Source: Plantago major (lineage: Eukaryota; Streptophyta; Magnoliopsida; Lamiales; Plantaginaceae). Taken from it: a stretch of DNA of 64,000 nucleotides. The stretch is from assembly GCA_026545765.1 (NCBI GenBank), contig JAIFAC010000028.1, positions 235,919 through 299,918 of the forward strand. Direction: 5' to 3'. The notes below the pieces were generated by a model. That model worked only from the letters and a program-made list of their open reading frames with translations. It did no database searches and was not told the DNA's origin. A program made the position numbers and the translations under genes. This document shows, piece after piece, positions 39,041-53,810 of the stretch; positions within the stretch are counted from its first letter, which is position 1, and the number at the start of each line of letters is the position of its first letter.

Positions 39041-40035
39041 GTGCGAGCTGTTAGTCCATAAGTCATAGGACGAGATGGCTCTGATTCAATGTATACGATC
39101 ACATGAGACTAGAAGATAGCAAGGATCTTCATGTGAGCAAGAATTGGGGATTGGATGCGAGTGAAGTTCTCGCCAATGGGCTGAGATGTTCAGTCGACTC
39201 TCCATGCTTAAGACCCAAAAGGGCCATGAGCAAATAAGGCAAGAGGAAAGAGACATAGGTGAATACAATCAACAAGTGTAAGCTTTGATCCATACAATCC
39301 AGACATAGATAAGGGACCTACAGTGAAGGACCAGAACGAATCGAATTTAGGCTAGCCCACTTTTTTGGCATGGGTAAGTACACACTAGACACCTTGGACT
39401 AAAAGCAAGATGCCTCGAAGAAGGGAGCAAAGACGTCACATCACAAAGTACAGCTTGCACTTAAGTACACCTATCATTATCCAAGAAGGCACCTGAAACA
39501 GCTAAAGCCAAACACCGGTGACAGGAGTCATAATAGGGAAAAGGATTATCTAGGAAGCCAGGCTAACAAACCAAGCAGACTTAGACAGCAGGGAAAAGAC
39601 ACTACCACCATCAATCATTGTCATTAGGGAATAATTTCATGCCTGGGATCCGGGCCTACATCTATACCACGCTGCTACCTGCGCCACACTGCTTTAAGGG
39701 ATCTTTTCTCTCACCCATTCATCCATGCAATGTGCCATCCTGCTTCCACCATAGACACCCATTCCATGCCGAGTCTACACCACGACCGACGAACCGCCCA
39801 GGACATATCTGCTCAACACCAGATCCTATTATAGATACCTAACTGGTCTAGACAGCCTAATGTTCTCGAGCAAGCAAGAGTGACACTTCATTGCTCGCAC
39901 TTGCAAGGGGTATAATGAATCCTAATGAGAGGTCTTTTTTGGAATATTTCCGAGTACCTCGATCTGCATGCAAAGCCTTGGGTGTGGGTCTCGAGGGTGG
40001 GTCCGTTCTCTATCGCTAGCTCCCCGCCAAGTATA
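39041..40035 (+). other. 5' half of nad5 group II intron 2 (nad5i1455), probably trans-spliced
   Basis: The sequence after codon 482 opens with gtgcgagctg, matching the group II 5' consensus GUGYG, at the exact site where plant nad5 carries intron 2. This intron is split in seed plants, its 3' half lying beside the tiny exon c elsewhere in the genome. The GC-richer sequence continues to about 40035, where it falls back to AT-rich spacer; I take that drop as an approximate end, since no domain boundary is visible. A small hairpin (gcgag 39157-39161 with ctcgc 39169-39173, loop tgaagtt) fits structured intron RNA. No domain V, maturase frame or 3' splice site is present, as expected for a 5' half. 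The frames at 39086-39268 (reverse) and 39618-39842 (forward) are not believed to be genes. Confidence 0.78.
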
Positions 40036-43000
40036 TATATTATACAACTTATTTCGCTATGTAGTATTAATATAAATTTAGTATTCAAGTGAAAAGCAAA
40101 AAATCCCAATATTCTGTTGTTATTCCATAAAACTCTTCTTTTCGGTCGATTCCTATTGTGTTATTGACTTTCTCTTTCTTATACCTTATACTCGTGGTTT
40201 TATAGAAATAATTAAGTATGTCTTTAACGCGTCATCTCTAAAATAAGGATTAAAGAAAAATGTTTTATAAGGTGTCATTGTCTCATGTTATATGTATTTT
40301 GAATATGATACACACGAAGGATCTATAGCTTATTAGATTAGGAGGGTGGTAGGGTTTGGTGAAAGCATAGATGATGGGTCACAGGCAATTCCTCTTAGTA
40401 TATATCATTGACAAGCCTATTTCTTTTGATTTGATGAAGCACTTTTTCCTTAGTTTTTAGATTTAATAAGTTGGGACAACGTACTGTTGAAAGCTATATT
40501 TCCACAACTAGTAAATTACAAACAAGGTTGGTCCTATCTGATTTCTATACAGCAATATACAGCAACTAGTATTAGTTTGCAAAACTTTATACCTTCACAC
40601 AAAGTAATTTTATTATAGGTACATCACTCACTGATAAATAGCAAGATAGGGACTAGAATCCAACCTATGTTGTCCCGTGTAGAAAAACTTAGTCAGTAAA
40701 GAAGAAAACACCTATCCTTAAAAATATTCCTTTTTTAATATCTTTTAGAAAAATATTAGACACATGTTGAAATTTCCTTTTTGGCTTTCTTTAGAATCAC
40801 CTTGTAATTTGAGAATAACAGAGTAGCATAAGGATTATCAGATATATGCCTAGAAAAATTGACTAGCAGAGTACTCCCCTTAATTTCCTAAAGTAAAGAA
40901 TCCAATCTATGACTACTCCCTTTTTAGAGCAATCCACAAGTCTCTCGTCTTGAGTTTGAGGAAATGTAAATCTACCTAATATAATATAATAAAATATCTA
41001 ACTTTTCTTTTGTATGCTTTTTTTTTGTGTACTGGGTCTACCTTTCTTTGTACGATATGATATTTCTCATTCCTTCCTTTTTTTTGTTATTACTTATTAC
41101 TTATTACTTTATTATTTAGTAAAAATATTCTGCTCTAATACTTTTTGCTGTGTTTAGTGCTTTTTGTTCATTTACAAATTCTTGCCAATATTTTATTAAG
41201 TATTTGCTTTGTACTTATTTTTTCTCATCACGAATAATCACAGTTTGTTGCTAATCTAGTTCTAGTATATGTAAGCGGAATAAAACCATCCTTTGAATTG
41301 GGCTTGATGAAGGATATATAAATAAAGATATAAAAACATTTATTCCAACGATATGAAACAACATTAAGCAAAGAGGAGGTATAAGCATCTACCGACAAAA
41401 ACAACTTCGTATAACGTAACGAAAGCACACGGTAGTAGGATTTCATATTCAAAACCTATATCCTGCGTAAGGGAAAATACAACATAATCTTACCTGATTC
41501 ATTGACGTGTTTTATGCTTAGAGGAGAATAAAATATTTATATTCTATCATTTTTTTGGTAATGGGTTGGGTTATTAGCCCAAGTTTCTTAATCTTGTAAA
41601 TGCACTTACTTTGAAACTGGACAACATGGTTGCACATCACACTAAATAATAAGTCGACGCCAACCTATCAAATACTATAAAAATGTATGCGTGAAACTGT
41701 TGCACCTGCATTCCTTTTGGGATTGTTACCCAGAAATTCTGAGTCGAAAAGATTTCGTTCTTCTAAGTTTGGGATATCACTATAAAAGCATTATATTATA
41801 ATTAAAAAAAAATGTGTAAATAGGCCTTCTTACTTAAGAGCCACGTCCTTCTAAAAAAGTTATGAGTAATCGCTGAGTAATATAAATGAAAATATGTATT
41901 ACTTTGTTCTTTAACTGCGGGAAATTTTCAAGTACACTGATTACTTGCTTAGTTTGACTAGATTTATTAACTGGAATAGAGAAAGAAACACGTTTGTCGT
42001 GAATATCTAGATTTTATATGATTTTTTGAATAAACGACTCTCCCCTGAAATAAATATCCTTCTAAGCAGACTCTATAAATACCATAAGATTATCAATCAC
42101 TAGAAGTAAGGAAAACACTACAACTACAACACGCTAATAGCAACACATAGAAATAAACATACTATAATCTAAGGAAAAAATCAAATACAATCCAATACAA
42201 AACCTTACTTACATAGGAGAGGTTATTCTTACCCAACGTCTACCCTAAGTTTTTTTACTAAAATGCATTTTTGTGGTTTAAAAACATCGTTTATAGTATA
42301 AACAATTGAGGAGAGTGCATGAAATGACGGGATATAAGAATTATATAATCATTTGTAATGTAAACAACATAATCTTTGTAATAATATTTACATAGAAACC
42401 AACAATCAATTAAGTACAACACATAGCCAAAAAAAAGTATCATTAAAGTCTTTTTTTTAATCACTTTCCTTTTCACTCCTTCTCCTTCCACTAACGTCGT
42501 CTATTTTCTATCTTATTAGCTTAGAAGAACTTCTTAGAAATATGTTGTTTATAAAACAAAACCCTTTTGCGGCTACTTCATTTTATTTTTATCGAGAGAG
42601 ATGAGATGACGAGTGCTGTTTTGTTTATTAGTTAGTCAATATGTGGACTCTAAACAGAATGGTGGGTTCTAGGGCTAAGAAAAAAAAGACAATGATGTCT
42701 AATTCTAATTTTTTGGAATCGTAATTAAACTGGCTTGCTTAGTAGCTATTTATTATTCTTGGAAATGGATCTTTCTAACTAACTTTCCAATATAATATGC
42801 AATATCATTATCTAGAAAATTTATTATATATAGTAGACTTACAAATTTAGAGGTGATAGAGTCCAAAAGCCATATCAACGCAAAGAAAAAAAAGAGATTT
42901 TTCCAATTTAAACTAATAAAACATGAGTGCGTCCTAGAATAATATAAATAATATAAATAGAGGTATAGTATACTTTTTCCCACACCCTCCTATACCTGAC

Positions 43001-43401
43001 ATTTTGCGATTAGGCTTGAGTAATCTTACATCGTACAAACAAATTGTACAAATTTCTGTCTATATATAGTTTTCTTCTTTGATGAAGTCTTCGAAATGGT
43101 CTTCCTTTTTATATTATAACAGAGGAAGAAAATCAATAAAATAGAAACAATTTTATGTGACATACATATAATATATATATATATAGACGTAATAAAAAAA
43201 AATAAAACAAAGATCGTTTATTGAGATTGATAGCTAAGATTTGGCCCAGCTAGGCTGGTAGTAAATCGCATTCATTTTGGATATTCATAAATAGTTTGGA
43301 AGTAGATTTGTTGCGGAAATAGGATCAGAAAAATATGTAGGCGCAAGCAGGTGAATCCTCCCTTCTTATATCTCTTATCTTGACTCTTCTGCCTAGTGTA
43401 A

Positions 43402-43421
43402 CTATGCTATGCTATGCTATG
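43402..43421. repeat. 5-bp tandem repeat, (CTATG)4
   Basis: Four perfect ctatg units in a row. Confidence 0.93.
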
Positions 43422-46128
43422 GTAAGTCTCTTCTTTGTGCGGTTTACTCATCTCTCTCTACTAAGTACTACGCAGCTCAGTAACCTTTCGATTTCCTACT
43501 AAGCTTAAGACTGAAAGCAGATACGTAAATGTTTTAATCCTATGTCTATTCTTCTTTTCTGGTATGGTATAAAGTTTACCAGTGCGGGCTAATAAAAACA
43601 ACAAGTACAGAAGTGTCCATTTCTTATAATTAAGATATAGTAATACACGTTTTCGCGCACATGTTTAACGTTTTCGGCGTTTCCTTAACCTATAACCTTA
43701 TTTTTTTTGTCCATTTGTGTCCCCTCCCTATTCCTCTGAATATCCTTTATGTACCCCAACAGCATACATAAAAAAGAAGTAGACTTGCCAACCTCAACTA
43801 TTTTTTTTATTTTAGTATTATTAATTAAGACTCTAATCCATGTAAAATGTAAATTAATATGGAAAAAATGCTCTTCCCTCGTGAAAAAGAAGATACAAAG
43901 ACTTAGCGCTGTATTGAATTATAAGGAAAAGGTGTAATTGTGAAGTATTTAGGTTGCGTTTTTCTTCTTATTTTTCTTATTTCCTGACGGTATCCGAGGA
44001 AATGTACGCCGGTGTCAACACAGATACAAGGATATAATATTTACAGTAAGTTAATTGAATAACGAGTATATATAAATAATAACTCGTAATAAAAAAAATG
44101 ATAAATAATTATTGATATTTACACTAGTAGAGCAATACAATCAATCTATCGTGAATGCTGGATCGATCCCAGAACCCTCGTATTTTTAGGATATAGTCAA
44201 TTGCTGTGCTTTATTTACACTTTATGGCAGTAGTAAATATCTTGGATTAAGGCAAACGGCTAAAAAAGAGGGTAACCAAAAATATGGGAGTTAGGAAGGG
44301 AACATAGACCTAGTAAAGTATTCTATTTTCTAAGTCAAGTAAAGAAGGTATCACTATATACAAAGCAAAGAAGTATTTATTCCCGAAGCAGTTTAATATT
44401 ATTATATTCCTTATACACTATAAATGAGCATGAGCATAGGTTCTAACTTACATACGAGTATACTCCAAAAGAAACATGTGATTATGCTTACTACCCAATA
44501 CTAAATTTACTATGAAACACTTAAGCAAAGGATTATTATCTTTGCTTTTATTTATATAGAGAACTCTTCCGTTGTTTTAACCAAAGTTCTTAACATGCTT
44601 GTGTACTAATGGATTCCTAATGTTTCTATTTTATATGCTCTTGTTTATATATACTACCTAGCTCTTTGCCAACTCTTTGTATTTTTAGTTATGAACCAAG
44701 ACATGCCTCTCCTTGTATTAGTTAGAATAGAATTATAATATAAAAAATCTAAAAATAAGATAAAACGTATGCATTGTATTACTTCACAAATTTAAGAGGT
44801 ATCCTTTCAAATGATAGTAGTTGTACACTAGTATATTAGGACTAAGTATTAAGTATATAGATATAGTATCTAGGGTAGATAGAATAGAGAATTTTATAGT
44901 ACATGTATAGTCAAGAATTATACCTAAGTTAGAATTGTAAGGAACAAGTACTTTCCTGGTATAGAACTTAGTAGAGAACCTATATTTCGTGCTCATATAG
45001 AGTTTAGTACACCTTTCTAATTAACTAGTCAATGAAGGCTTTGACATCCTTCTTCTTTGATTTATACAATATAGCAGCTTAGTCCCCTTAATTAGGTATA
45101 GAATTTATAACACTCCCACTTCCTTTCCTTAAGTATAAATTTAGTAGGCATATAACACAAGCTAGTATCAATCACTTTTATCTATAGAATATCTATAGAA
45201 TGCCTTATACTTGAGTTATTTAGATCTTCCCATACATACCCTTTAATTATTTCATTTACTTACTTGTAAAACACGAGACAAACTTGGTATAAGTGAGAAC
45301 TTCATATTAAGGGCTTAGAAGTCTATAAAGAATAGGTTGTATTTAACTACTAATACAGAAATAATGCTCTAAGTAGAAATTATGAAAAAAGGGAAAGAGT
45401 TTACTTAGGTATTTTGCGTAGTCCAACTATAAATTATATTATTAGGGAAATGTGTTTATGTTCTAATCTATAAGGTGTAAGTATCCCTTTATCTTGGAAT
45501 GCCCTCTATCCAATGTTGTGTATACTGTACTAAATGTGCCCTCTTAATTAGCTTAATAGAATAAAAATATAGAGTAAATACCATATAAAGTTCCTACCTT
45601 TTCTCTTTCTCTTCTACTTGGTGGGGTATAGTACTCCCCACTGAATCTTATTTTACACATCTTTATGAACAAATTCTATACCTTATCCAATATATCCATT
45701 ATATACTATGGTTGTAGCATTCCTTTTTATATAGTGTACAGCACAAGCCTAAGCGAGTAGTGTAACCTAAGTTAAGTATGTATACCACCAATAACTCTAA
45801 GATGTAAGTGGGCTCCTAAAGTTAAGAGTAAATGAAGAGTAGATGGCTTATAAATTACTAGGACTAGGTTACCTATTAAGTGTAGTATTATTGTTGATAG
45901 ATCGTGATAGAGTTGTTCTTACCCAATTAAATTTGTTAGGCTGCCTTTTTATGTTATAGTAGAAAAGTTAGAAAACTATTAGGTCTCTTTTCTTAGTATG
46001 TCTTAGTTACTCTCCTTACACTTTTCTAGAATACCTAGGATTGCTTAAAATATAATATATGTAACCAACTTAAGTATTTCCTCTATTCCCCCTTCCATAG
46101 TATATAGTGCATAGTATAACTGTCTTCA

Positions 46129-46147
46129 GTAGTATACAGTATACTAC
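46129..46147. repeat. 19-bp perfect inverted repeat
   Basis: gtagtatac and gtatactac are inverse copies around a central a. The unit could form a small cruciform. No gene lies nearby. Confidence 0.88.
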
Positions 46148-48256
46148 ATGGTATATAATACAATAAGAGCTTAGTATAAAAAGAGCAAGAATTCCTAATA
46201 AAGAGTGTGTCACAAGATATACAGGGAAAGGAAGCATGAGTATAAAATAAGGTCTATATAAATATACTTGAAGGGAAAGGACAACTTCTTGGGTAATGAA
46301 CTCTGCCTTGTTTGGTAACTAGAGAATTTATAAGTATGTTTAGTTCTGGCAGGCAATAGTACCTTAAAAGTCATACACGAGTAACTCTCTATCTTATATA
46401 GTATACGTCCCGTGGATTTATATTTCCTTATCCTTGTAGTTTTCTTTCTTGTTCCTTATAGTGAGTACTTTTATAACACTTAGCTTACCTATTTCATCAT
46501 GAACTTCTTCTTATTGGATCCTATGTGCACTCTTCATTACCTAGAGGACTTATATCTCCCTTCTTTTATTAGTACTTTCATCATACAATTTACTCCTGCA
46601 TTTTACACAAAATACGTTATATATAAATAAGGAAGTCTCGTATAAGCTGTTATTTTGAAACATCCCTCTTAATAAGAAAGGGCAGAGTAGAGCACTTGTT
46701 TTCAATATTAGAATAGTTAGCAGAAACAACTATTAAGAAATCAATCCAAACCTAGTAATTACAACATGCATTTCCTTAAAGAGATAATCAATAAAATGGA
46801 CTTTTAGCTCGTATAGGCAAGAATCTTCTTATCTGCAATGTGAATAAGTTTCTGAATTCTATACACAACCCGTAAAAAGAGAGATAATATCATTTGAAAA
46901 AGTGAAATCCTACACGAGTAACTTAACGGTTTATATAATTTATATCCTGTGCAGAGACTCCCAATCCTGCTCTAACACATTCGTCTAACTATATCCGTAA
47001 CGTGGACGACTCTTACTTATTATTACGTTCTCTAATTATGAGAATATAAAGAAATAGAAATATTGCGGTTTTTACTAATTAAACAGTTGGAAGTCTTGTT
47101 GATTTCACTTATACAAAACAAAATAAATGATTCTAACCAAAGAGGAAAGAGACACAAGTCTGGTTAGGCACATTTGCACAGTATCTTTTAAAAGACATTT
47201 GATATAAGAAAACGAAAAGAACATTTCCACTTTAGAGGGCCTGAAGCTTGTCCTAGACCGCTCACTTAAAAGTCTTTGCTTTATTTCTTTACTTATATTT
47301 TCTCTTTTTTAAGACCACCTCTTTTATTTGTCTAAATATGGCCGCGCTTTTTGTCTTTTTTGTCCTTAATTATTTATGTTTTTGTAGTATAGAGACGTCT
47401 TCTCGTAATTCTGGGTCTTTCTTGTGTCAGATGATGGACGGAGTATATTGGAAAACTAAACAATCGTGAACATTGAACAAGGAAAGAAAGCCTATATAAT
47501 AAAAAAAAGTCTATCTATATTACGTCAGATTTTTCTGCTCTGATCTACTTTGACCCACGTATAGAATAGACAATTAATTGGACGGGATAATCGAGGAATT
47601 ATATCAAAGGCTCACCCAAAGGGGCAGAGCTAAAAAAGATTATCGTCAATACCGCTTTTCATAGATTCTTCTGAATTTTACACTTTCAGTTGTGAGAAGA
47701 AGAGATATCTTTTCTTTAAAAATGAAAACAGTAACACCAAAGACAGTCATCTCGTGTTCATTTCTAAGACAAGTCCTTTATGCATCATGATTTATAGTGA
47801 AGAAGTTAATAAAGCCTATCATTTCTCAGTTAGAGTACATTTTGTTAAGCTTTTCTTCGTTGTTGTTAGTACAATTAAGTCGAATCTTAATATTTTATAA
47901 TACTTACTTACACTTTTTTACACCCGTGAGAAAAAAATCTATCTACTCATGAAACTAAGAGTGCACCAGTCTGTTGTTATCTGTGTTTACTTGTTATTAT
48001 GAAAGAAAAGGGTTGCTATAAATCTTGTTTGTCAAGGACGACTCTATTTTGTCCGGTAGAAGTTAGAGTGGCAGGGACTCAACAGTAAAGTAGATATGAG
48101 TATAAGATTAAATAAAAGTCCTCAGAACTTTGTGTGTATATTGCGAGACTATTTAATTATGAAGTAAGACTTGCTATAAAAGAAAAAGATAAATGATTGG
48201 TAATAAAGAACCTAGGTAAGCTACTAGGGGTAAGTTACTATAATATATTAAAAAAA

Positions 48257-48280
48257 TATATATATATATATATATATATA
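48257..48280. repeat. TA microsatellite, (TA)12
   Basis: Twelve uninterrupted TA units following a run of seven A. Confidence 0.95.
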
Positions 48281-51200
48281 ACTAGAAACGAGGAATACTA
48301 AACAACTATGTTAACCGGCAGCCTTCACTTTGGATTTAAAACTCTTTGTATTACTCTAACAAAGCTAACTACTTATAATTTAACAACACAAGTTTATATA
48401 GCATATTACATAGAAAACAAAATCATACTACTACTAGAAGTATCTATTTAAGGACATCTATTTTTGTTGCATCTTCGAAGTAAACCTATTATATTGTTCG
48501 TAGTAAGTAATTCATATATTTTTGGATAATTAATCTAAGTAAGACAGAGAAACTTTTGTAGTGTTTGGAGTTTTCTATATTTATTTGAATAAGAATTGAA
48601 TAAGAGGACAGACAGTACTGAACCACATGTAAATGATTTAAATTTATGAATAATATGACCAACAACACTAGATAAAGGGTATTTGATTTTAGACTCAAGG
48701 AACTCATATCTATTTAATAACTAATTAATAACTAAGAAATTCTAGAAGGTACCCTGGTAAATCTATAAATGTACTATTATGCACCTAACTTATTATGTAG
48801 AGAACAAAGTTGTAGATAATCTATCTTGACTAACAAATGATAAAAGATAATACCTAGCTAATAGAAATTATTTTCATAGTTCTACTAGTAGTTATGAGTT
48901 CAACCATGAATAAGCCATAACACTTTCTAAGACACGTACTTCTTTGTAATTTTGTTTTGTAATTTTGTAATTATTATATAGAGCTCAAATAATTTATAGA
49001 TAAATACCTTTATAACATCACAGTATTCTTCCTTCTTAATATTCTGATATAGATAGCATTATACACTTCCTATAATACTTTTCTATTTTATCTAGTGAAC
49101 CATTTAATACTCCTTCTAAGTTAGCCCATGTAGTGATTTGAGTAGTATGTTGTGCATGGAGTATATTCTAAATATAATTAATCTAAAAGAGGTAAGTCAT
49201 GATTTCCCTAGAGTCCACCTTATTATTTTCTTAAGAGCAAAGACTCAATGTTTATGGGTAAAGTTCTATCTCCTCGTGTAATAATTTCCTGGTGAAAGGT
49301 ATAGGTACGCAGCTATAAGAGTTACAAAGAGCCTATTCTATAAAATTATAGTAGGTAGTCACAGTTAGGTATAGTCAAATCAAAGTATTTCTAAGTGTAA
49401 GTAATTCGTTATGCATCCTATGCATGCATCCAAAGTAAGTTCTTTAGTTAGGGACTCTTCTATTTTTGACTAAAAGTATGGGTAGTACTCTTGCAAACAA
49501 CAATTTTATATTTATAAGTTAAGGCTCTAGAAACACTAAGTTGTTCATATTATTAATAGATGCGTTCTTACTAAGACAAAGAGAAAAACATTTGTGAGGA
49601 TTTCTACCCAGAATAACATATTTTAATTAACCAAAGTACACTTATATCTTTTAGTTTACTATATAGGTTACCTAAGAACTATTTAAGGTATGTCATAAGT
49701 TCTAGTATATTCTAGCACAATTAAGTAAGTGAGTAGCTAAAAGAGTTAAGCCTTGATTGTATATATAAAGTGAAAGTAAAAAGCTAAAGGAAAGTGATAT
49801 TTGTAATGTTTGTAAAGAAGCCAACATCAAAGTAGAGGTACTAAAAAATAGAAAAAATATATAGGAAAGAACCTATTAGCTCCAAAGTTCTAATAATAAT
49901 ATAGTGGTACCAGAAAAATGTATTAGAAACAGTACAGAGTATTTTTAAATCCAATAAGACCAACAAAGCCATATACCCATTTCTATCTATTCCTTGTACC
50001 ATGTTCTATTTCTATAAGTGTGCATACTAAAGTTATTTCTCCTTTAATCCCTAGTTTTCTTTATAAAATAATAATTGGTAGCATATAACACAAGTCCTTT
50101 TTTACTATACTTCACAAGTTTTCATTTATATACAAAGTAAGGTATAGCACATTAGGTTTATTACGCAATTTTTCATTTCTAAGGGTCTAACTTATAAGCA
50201 TTTAAAGATGAACAAGCCACACATATCTTTCTAAGTACACATTAGAATATCCTAGTCATAAACGAGTAAACACTGAAAATAAATATTTAAAAGTGAAAGT
50301 GTAAGTAACCCTATATTATGTTTTTACTCGGAAAGTAAACCGAGAGTGCTGCACGGTTCATACTAAGCAAGTTTATTAAGATATAAAAATAGTACTTGGT
50401 AGTAAATTGTGTAATTAATTTATAATTGTGAGATAAACCAATACTTTGTAGAAATGACTCCTATATTATTGTTTCTATATGTATACCTTTTTAAGTTCCC
50501 TAATTGTTGTTTGTTACTTTTGTTACTATTTAATAACCCAAATGATTAGTGTGAGTTACACCTCTTACCCTTAATATTTAATACCCACTTAGAATATATA
50601 AGAATTTCTTGTTAGTTTCAATATTGTTTTAACCAAAAATCTATATAAGGAATGAGTTTGTTTTTACACATAATAAGCGCCAACAAGATTCTATTTCCTT
50701 TTTTAATTAAGTTTTAATATAATCTTAACACCCAAAGCTAGAAAACATGGTTTTCCTAGATCTAGCATACTATGTTAGAAACTCAAGTACCAAAAGAAGA
50801 TGTAGTTACTATGTAGACTTGTATAGCTGTACTTTACTTTAATAAAAAATTAATAAATAAAGAGGGAAAGAAAAGAACCAAAATTCTATGTATTTTAAAT
50901 TTTAAAGATATGTAGTAACTTGTAGAGCAAACACAAGTAAAGAACACGTCGTTATAAAGAAGTAAGGTAAGAGCAATACATATAACCATGATAAATAAGA
51001 AATACCAATATAACTTGTGATGTCCTACTAATAAAACTAAATGAAAATTACTAGGGATAGAGAAATATAATACTCTGTTGTTAATGAATAACTAGTCATT
51101 GCACCAACTAATACAACATGATTTGTTTTTGGAAATAATTATAGAATTTCATTTTAATATAGAGTCTTCCTTCTAAAACTATCCTTTATAACTAACAGGG

Positions 51201-53786
51201 AGTACTTCACCTTTATGAACCAACTCAACAACATTGAGGAATTACAATGCCAAAGAGATAGACCTATTCAATTATCGTTATTTAGAAAGAAGGAGGGACT
51301 TGTATGTAACGACTATCTAATAATAATAATAGGTTGACACTACACTTAGAAATCATCTTGTATTGGTAGGTAACTTTAAAGTATAAATAACACTTAGTAT
51401 AGATTAGTAAAAAAGAAAACTAAAAAATATAGGAGGGAATCTTTCACATGTCTTTCTAGGCAATGCCTAAGTATAACCAAATACTAACATATCTTATCTT
51501 TTAATTCCATAAGTTCTTAGAGGTATATAATATTTATCCAAGTCATAATACACTTCTTTACTTTTACTTTTAGTCCTATTATAACGTATACTTGTTTTTT
51601 AGTGTTTCAACTTCTATCTAATTTCATTTACCTTGATAACTTACATATCTTGGTAGGCGTAGAACTCTATTATACATGCGTTAGGCAAAGTACTACTAAA
51701 TTTATTCCTATATCACTTAAGAAGGAACACTTACACGGGGTATTGAGTTGAAATTTATTTGGTACATAGACATAATAGCGTGTAACATAATAAAACTAGA
51801 TAAGGTAAAAAAAAACTTACTACATATTCTCTAAGAAATTAAAAGAAGGTGTTACTAACTAACTAACCGGATAGAATAAATTTTATATAACCACACCCAA
51901 AAGAGTTTACTTACCATTTCTAGTAGATATAGAATATATTACACAACAAGCAATCAAAGATAAAGAACATTGTTCACAAAAAGAAGATATCCCTTCAATT
52001 ACTATACCAGTTCCTAATAAGCTATAGTCTAACCTTGTCTTGGTTTTCTAATTTAAGTATAACCTTTTCTAGTATTCCTTTTTTGTTGAAATAGATATCA
52101 ACTTATCCAACGATATTTTTTATTTATTAAGAACTCCAGAATAAAGACAAGCTTTTTTGCTTAATAAAAAATAGTTGATAATTACTAATAACTAGAAGAG
52201 AATTTCCCTTTCCTTTTTCTTCGGTGATGACTATTTAGCGTACTTAGATTTCTTAGGTGAGGTACTGGTAGATTTATAAAAAAACACGATTAGTAGTTTA
52301 CATTACTTCAATACATAAATATGTTAGACTCGTTTAAGAAACATTACTTAGAAAAACACGTGTTAATTTAAACATAATTAATGTAGGAGAGCCATAATCA
52401 TTAAATCTATTTTTAAGTAAAGATATAATATAGGATTGCGTCGATGTTGAAATCAAATACTGGAAGAACTTATATGCATAGACTATAGTTAGTTTAGAGA
52501 GAAAAGGGTATTCTAATTTAGTTCATATTAATAGCTAGCTTCTCTAGCACCAAAGAAGAATAGTAAGAAATATACTTCTTAGTAAGCTCCCGCGCTTATA
52601 ATTAGCTTACAATATTATAGATGAAACATGTGTTCTTAGTAACTGTGATTAGATTTTATATTTATACCAAGTTTTTTAAATGAAACTCCTTGATTATGCA
52701 TACGAGACACAACAATGTACTACAACGAAGTAAAGTATTTATAGATAAAGCTAATAAAGTAAGAGATGTATAAGGAAAATACAATATAATACCATAATAC
52801 CCAACCAAGGTATAACACACGTAGAGTTGATATATAAAGTATGTAACATAGAAGAAATTCATTAAGAACTGTTTTCATTCTTAAGCTAATTTATAGGCAT
52901 AAGTCATATCATATCTTTCAAACCCTAGTATATTTATGTTGTAATCCAAAGAGATAGTTCTATCCTACAATTTCTAGGACTAAGACTATACCTCTTTTTT
53001 ACTTATGCTTGTTTTCTACTTAAATTTAAAATGGTACATGACTTCTCTCTTGTTCTATAAATATCTTGACTCAAATACACAAGCTTACATTGTTAGGGAC
53101 TAAAGAACTTAATATCCATGCTTTACTCTAGCTCTAACATAGATAAAGACTACACAAACTATAATATATTTTAACTAAAAGCTATATGAAATGGCATACT
53201 ATACGAATTACTACCAACATAATTGACACGTCTAGGAGGTTCTTGTTTTTCTATAGTTTCTATACTATATATTTTATAGTTAACATGTACTTCACCAGAA
53301 AGGAATGGTATTCTCACACTAATATAGTTTTATGAAATTCCTATCGCAACGGCATAGATATTCATGTAAGGTACACTATAAAAGTTTAAGGCATGGTTAT
53401 TTATAGGTATTATAATATAAGCAAGACTTACTTAAGGAAATATTAGATTCTTCATAGTTAAAGCTAATGTATATAGTGAATGTATAAGATATCCTAGCAT
53501 TGAAATAGTGTTACATATGTCTCCTTCCTTCTAAGTTGATTATGTAGTGTTTTATTTATCCTTTATAGTCTAGACCAAAATTTTATACTATGCATATTAG
53601 TTATATGCTTCCATTATATCTTTACCCAGTACCAAGCCAATTACAATATACTAAGTATTCCTTCTTTCTAAATTCCATGCACCTAACTTAAATAAAAGAA
53701 TTTTGAATTGCTTCTAACACAACTAGTTAATTAGTTAATGACTAAGCGAAGTAATAAGAATATAAAGTATGGTATCTTCCTATAGG

Positions 53787-53810
53787 TATATATATATATA
53801 TATATATATA
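53787..53810. repeat. TA microsatellite, (TA)12
   Basis: Twelve uninterrupted TA units. Confidence 0.95.

Larger units (their letters stand above)
40036..48256. other. AT-rich intergenic DNA, no gene recognised
   Basis: Neither exon c nor exons d/e of nad5, nor any other mitochondrial gene, tRNA or rRNA, could be found. ORFs at 41228-41452, 42291-42491, 42753-42983 and 44784-44996 (all reverse) are short and AT-driven. ctatg occurs four times in tandem at 43402-43421, ttattac about three times near 41091-41107, and a 19-bp palindrome lies at 46129-46147. GC falls further after about 44.3 kb. Confidence 0.68.

Noticed and set aside
39041..39058. Six extra codons extending nad5 to a stop at 39059
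   Set aside because: The sequence from 39041 is a GTGCG group II 5' splice site at the known exon b end; VRAVSP is intron read-through.
39618..39842. 74-codon forward ORF in the intron half
   Set aside because: No maturase (RT, domain X) or other motif; open by composition.
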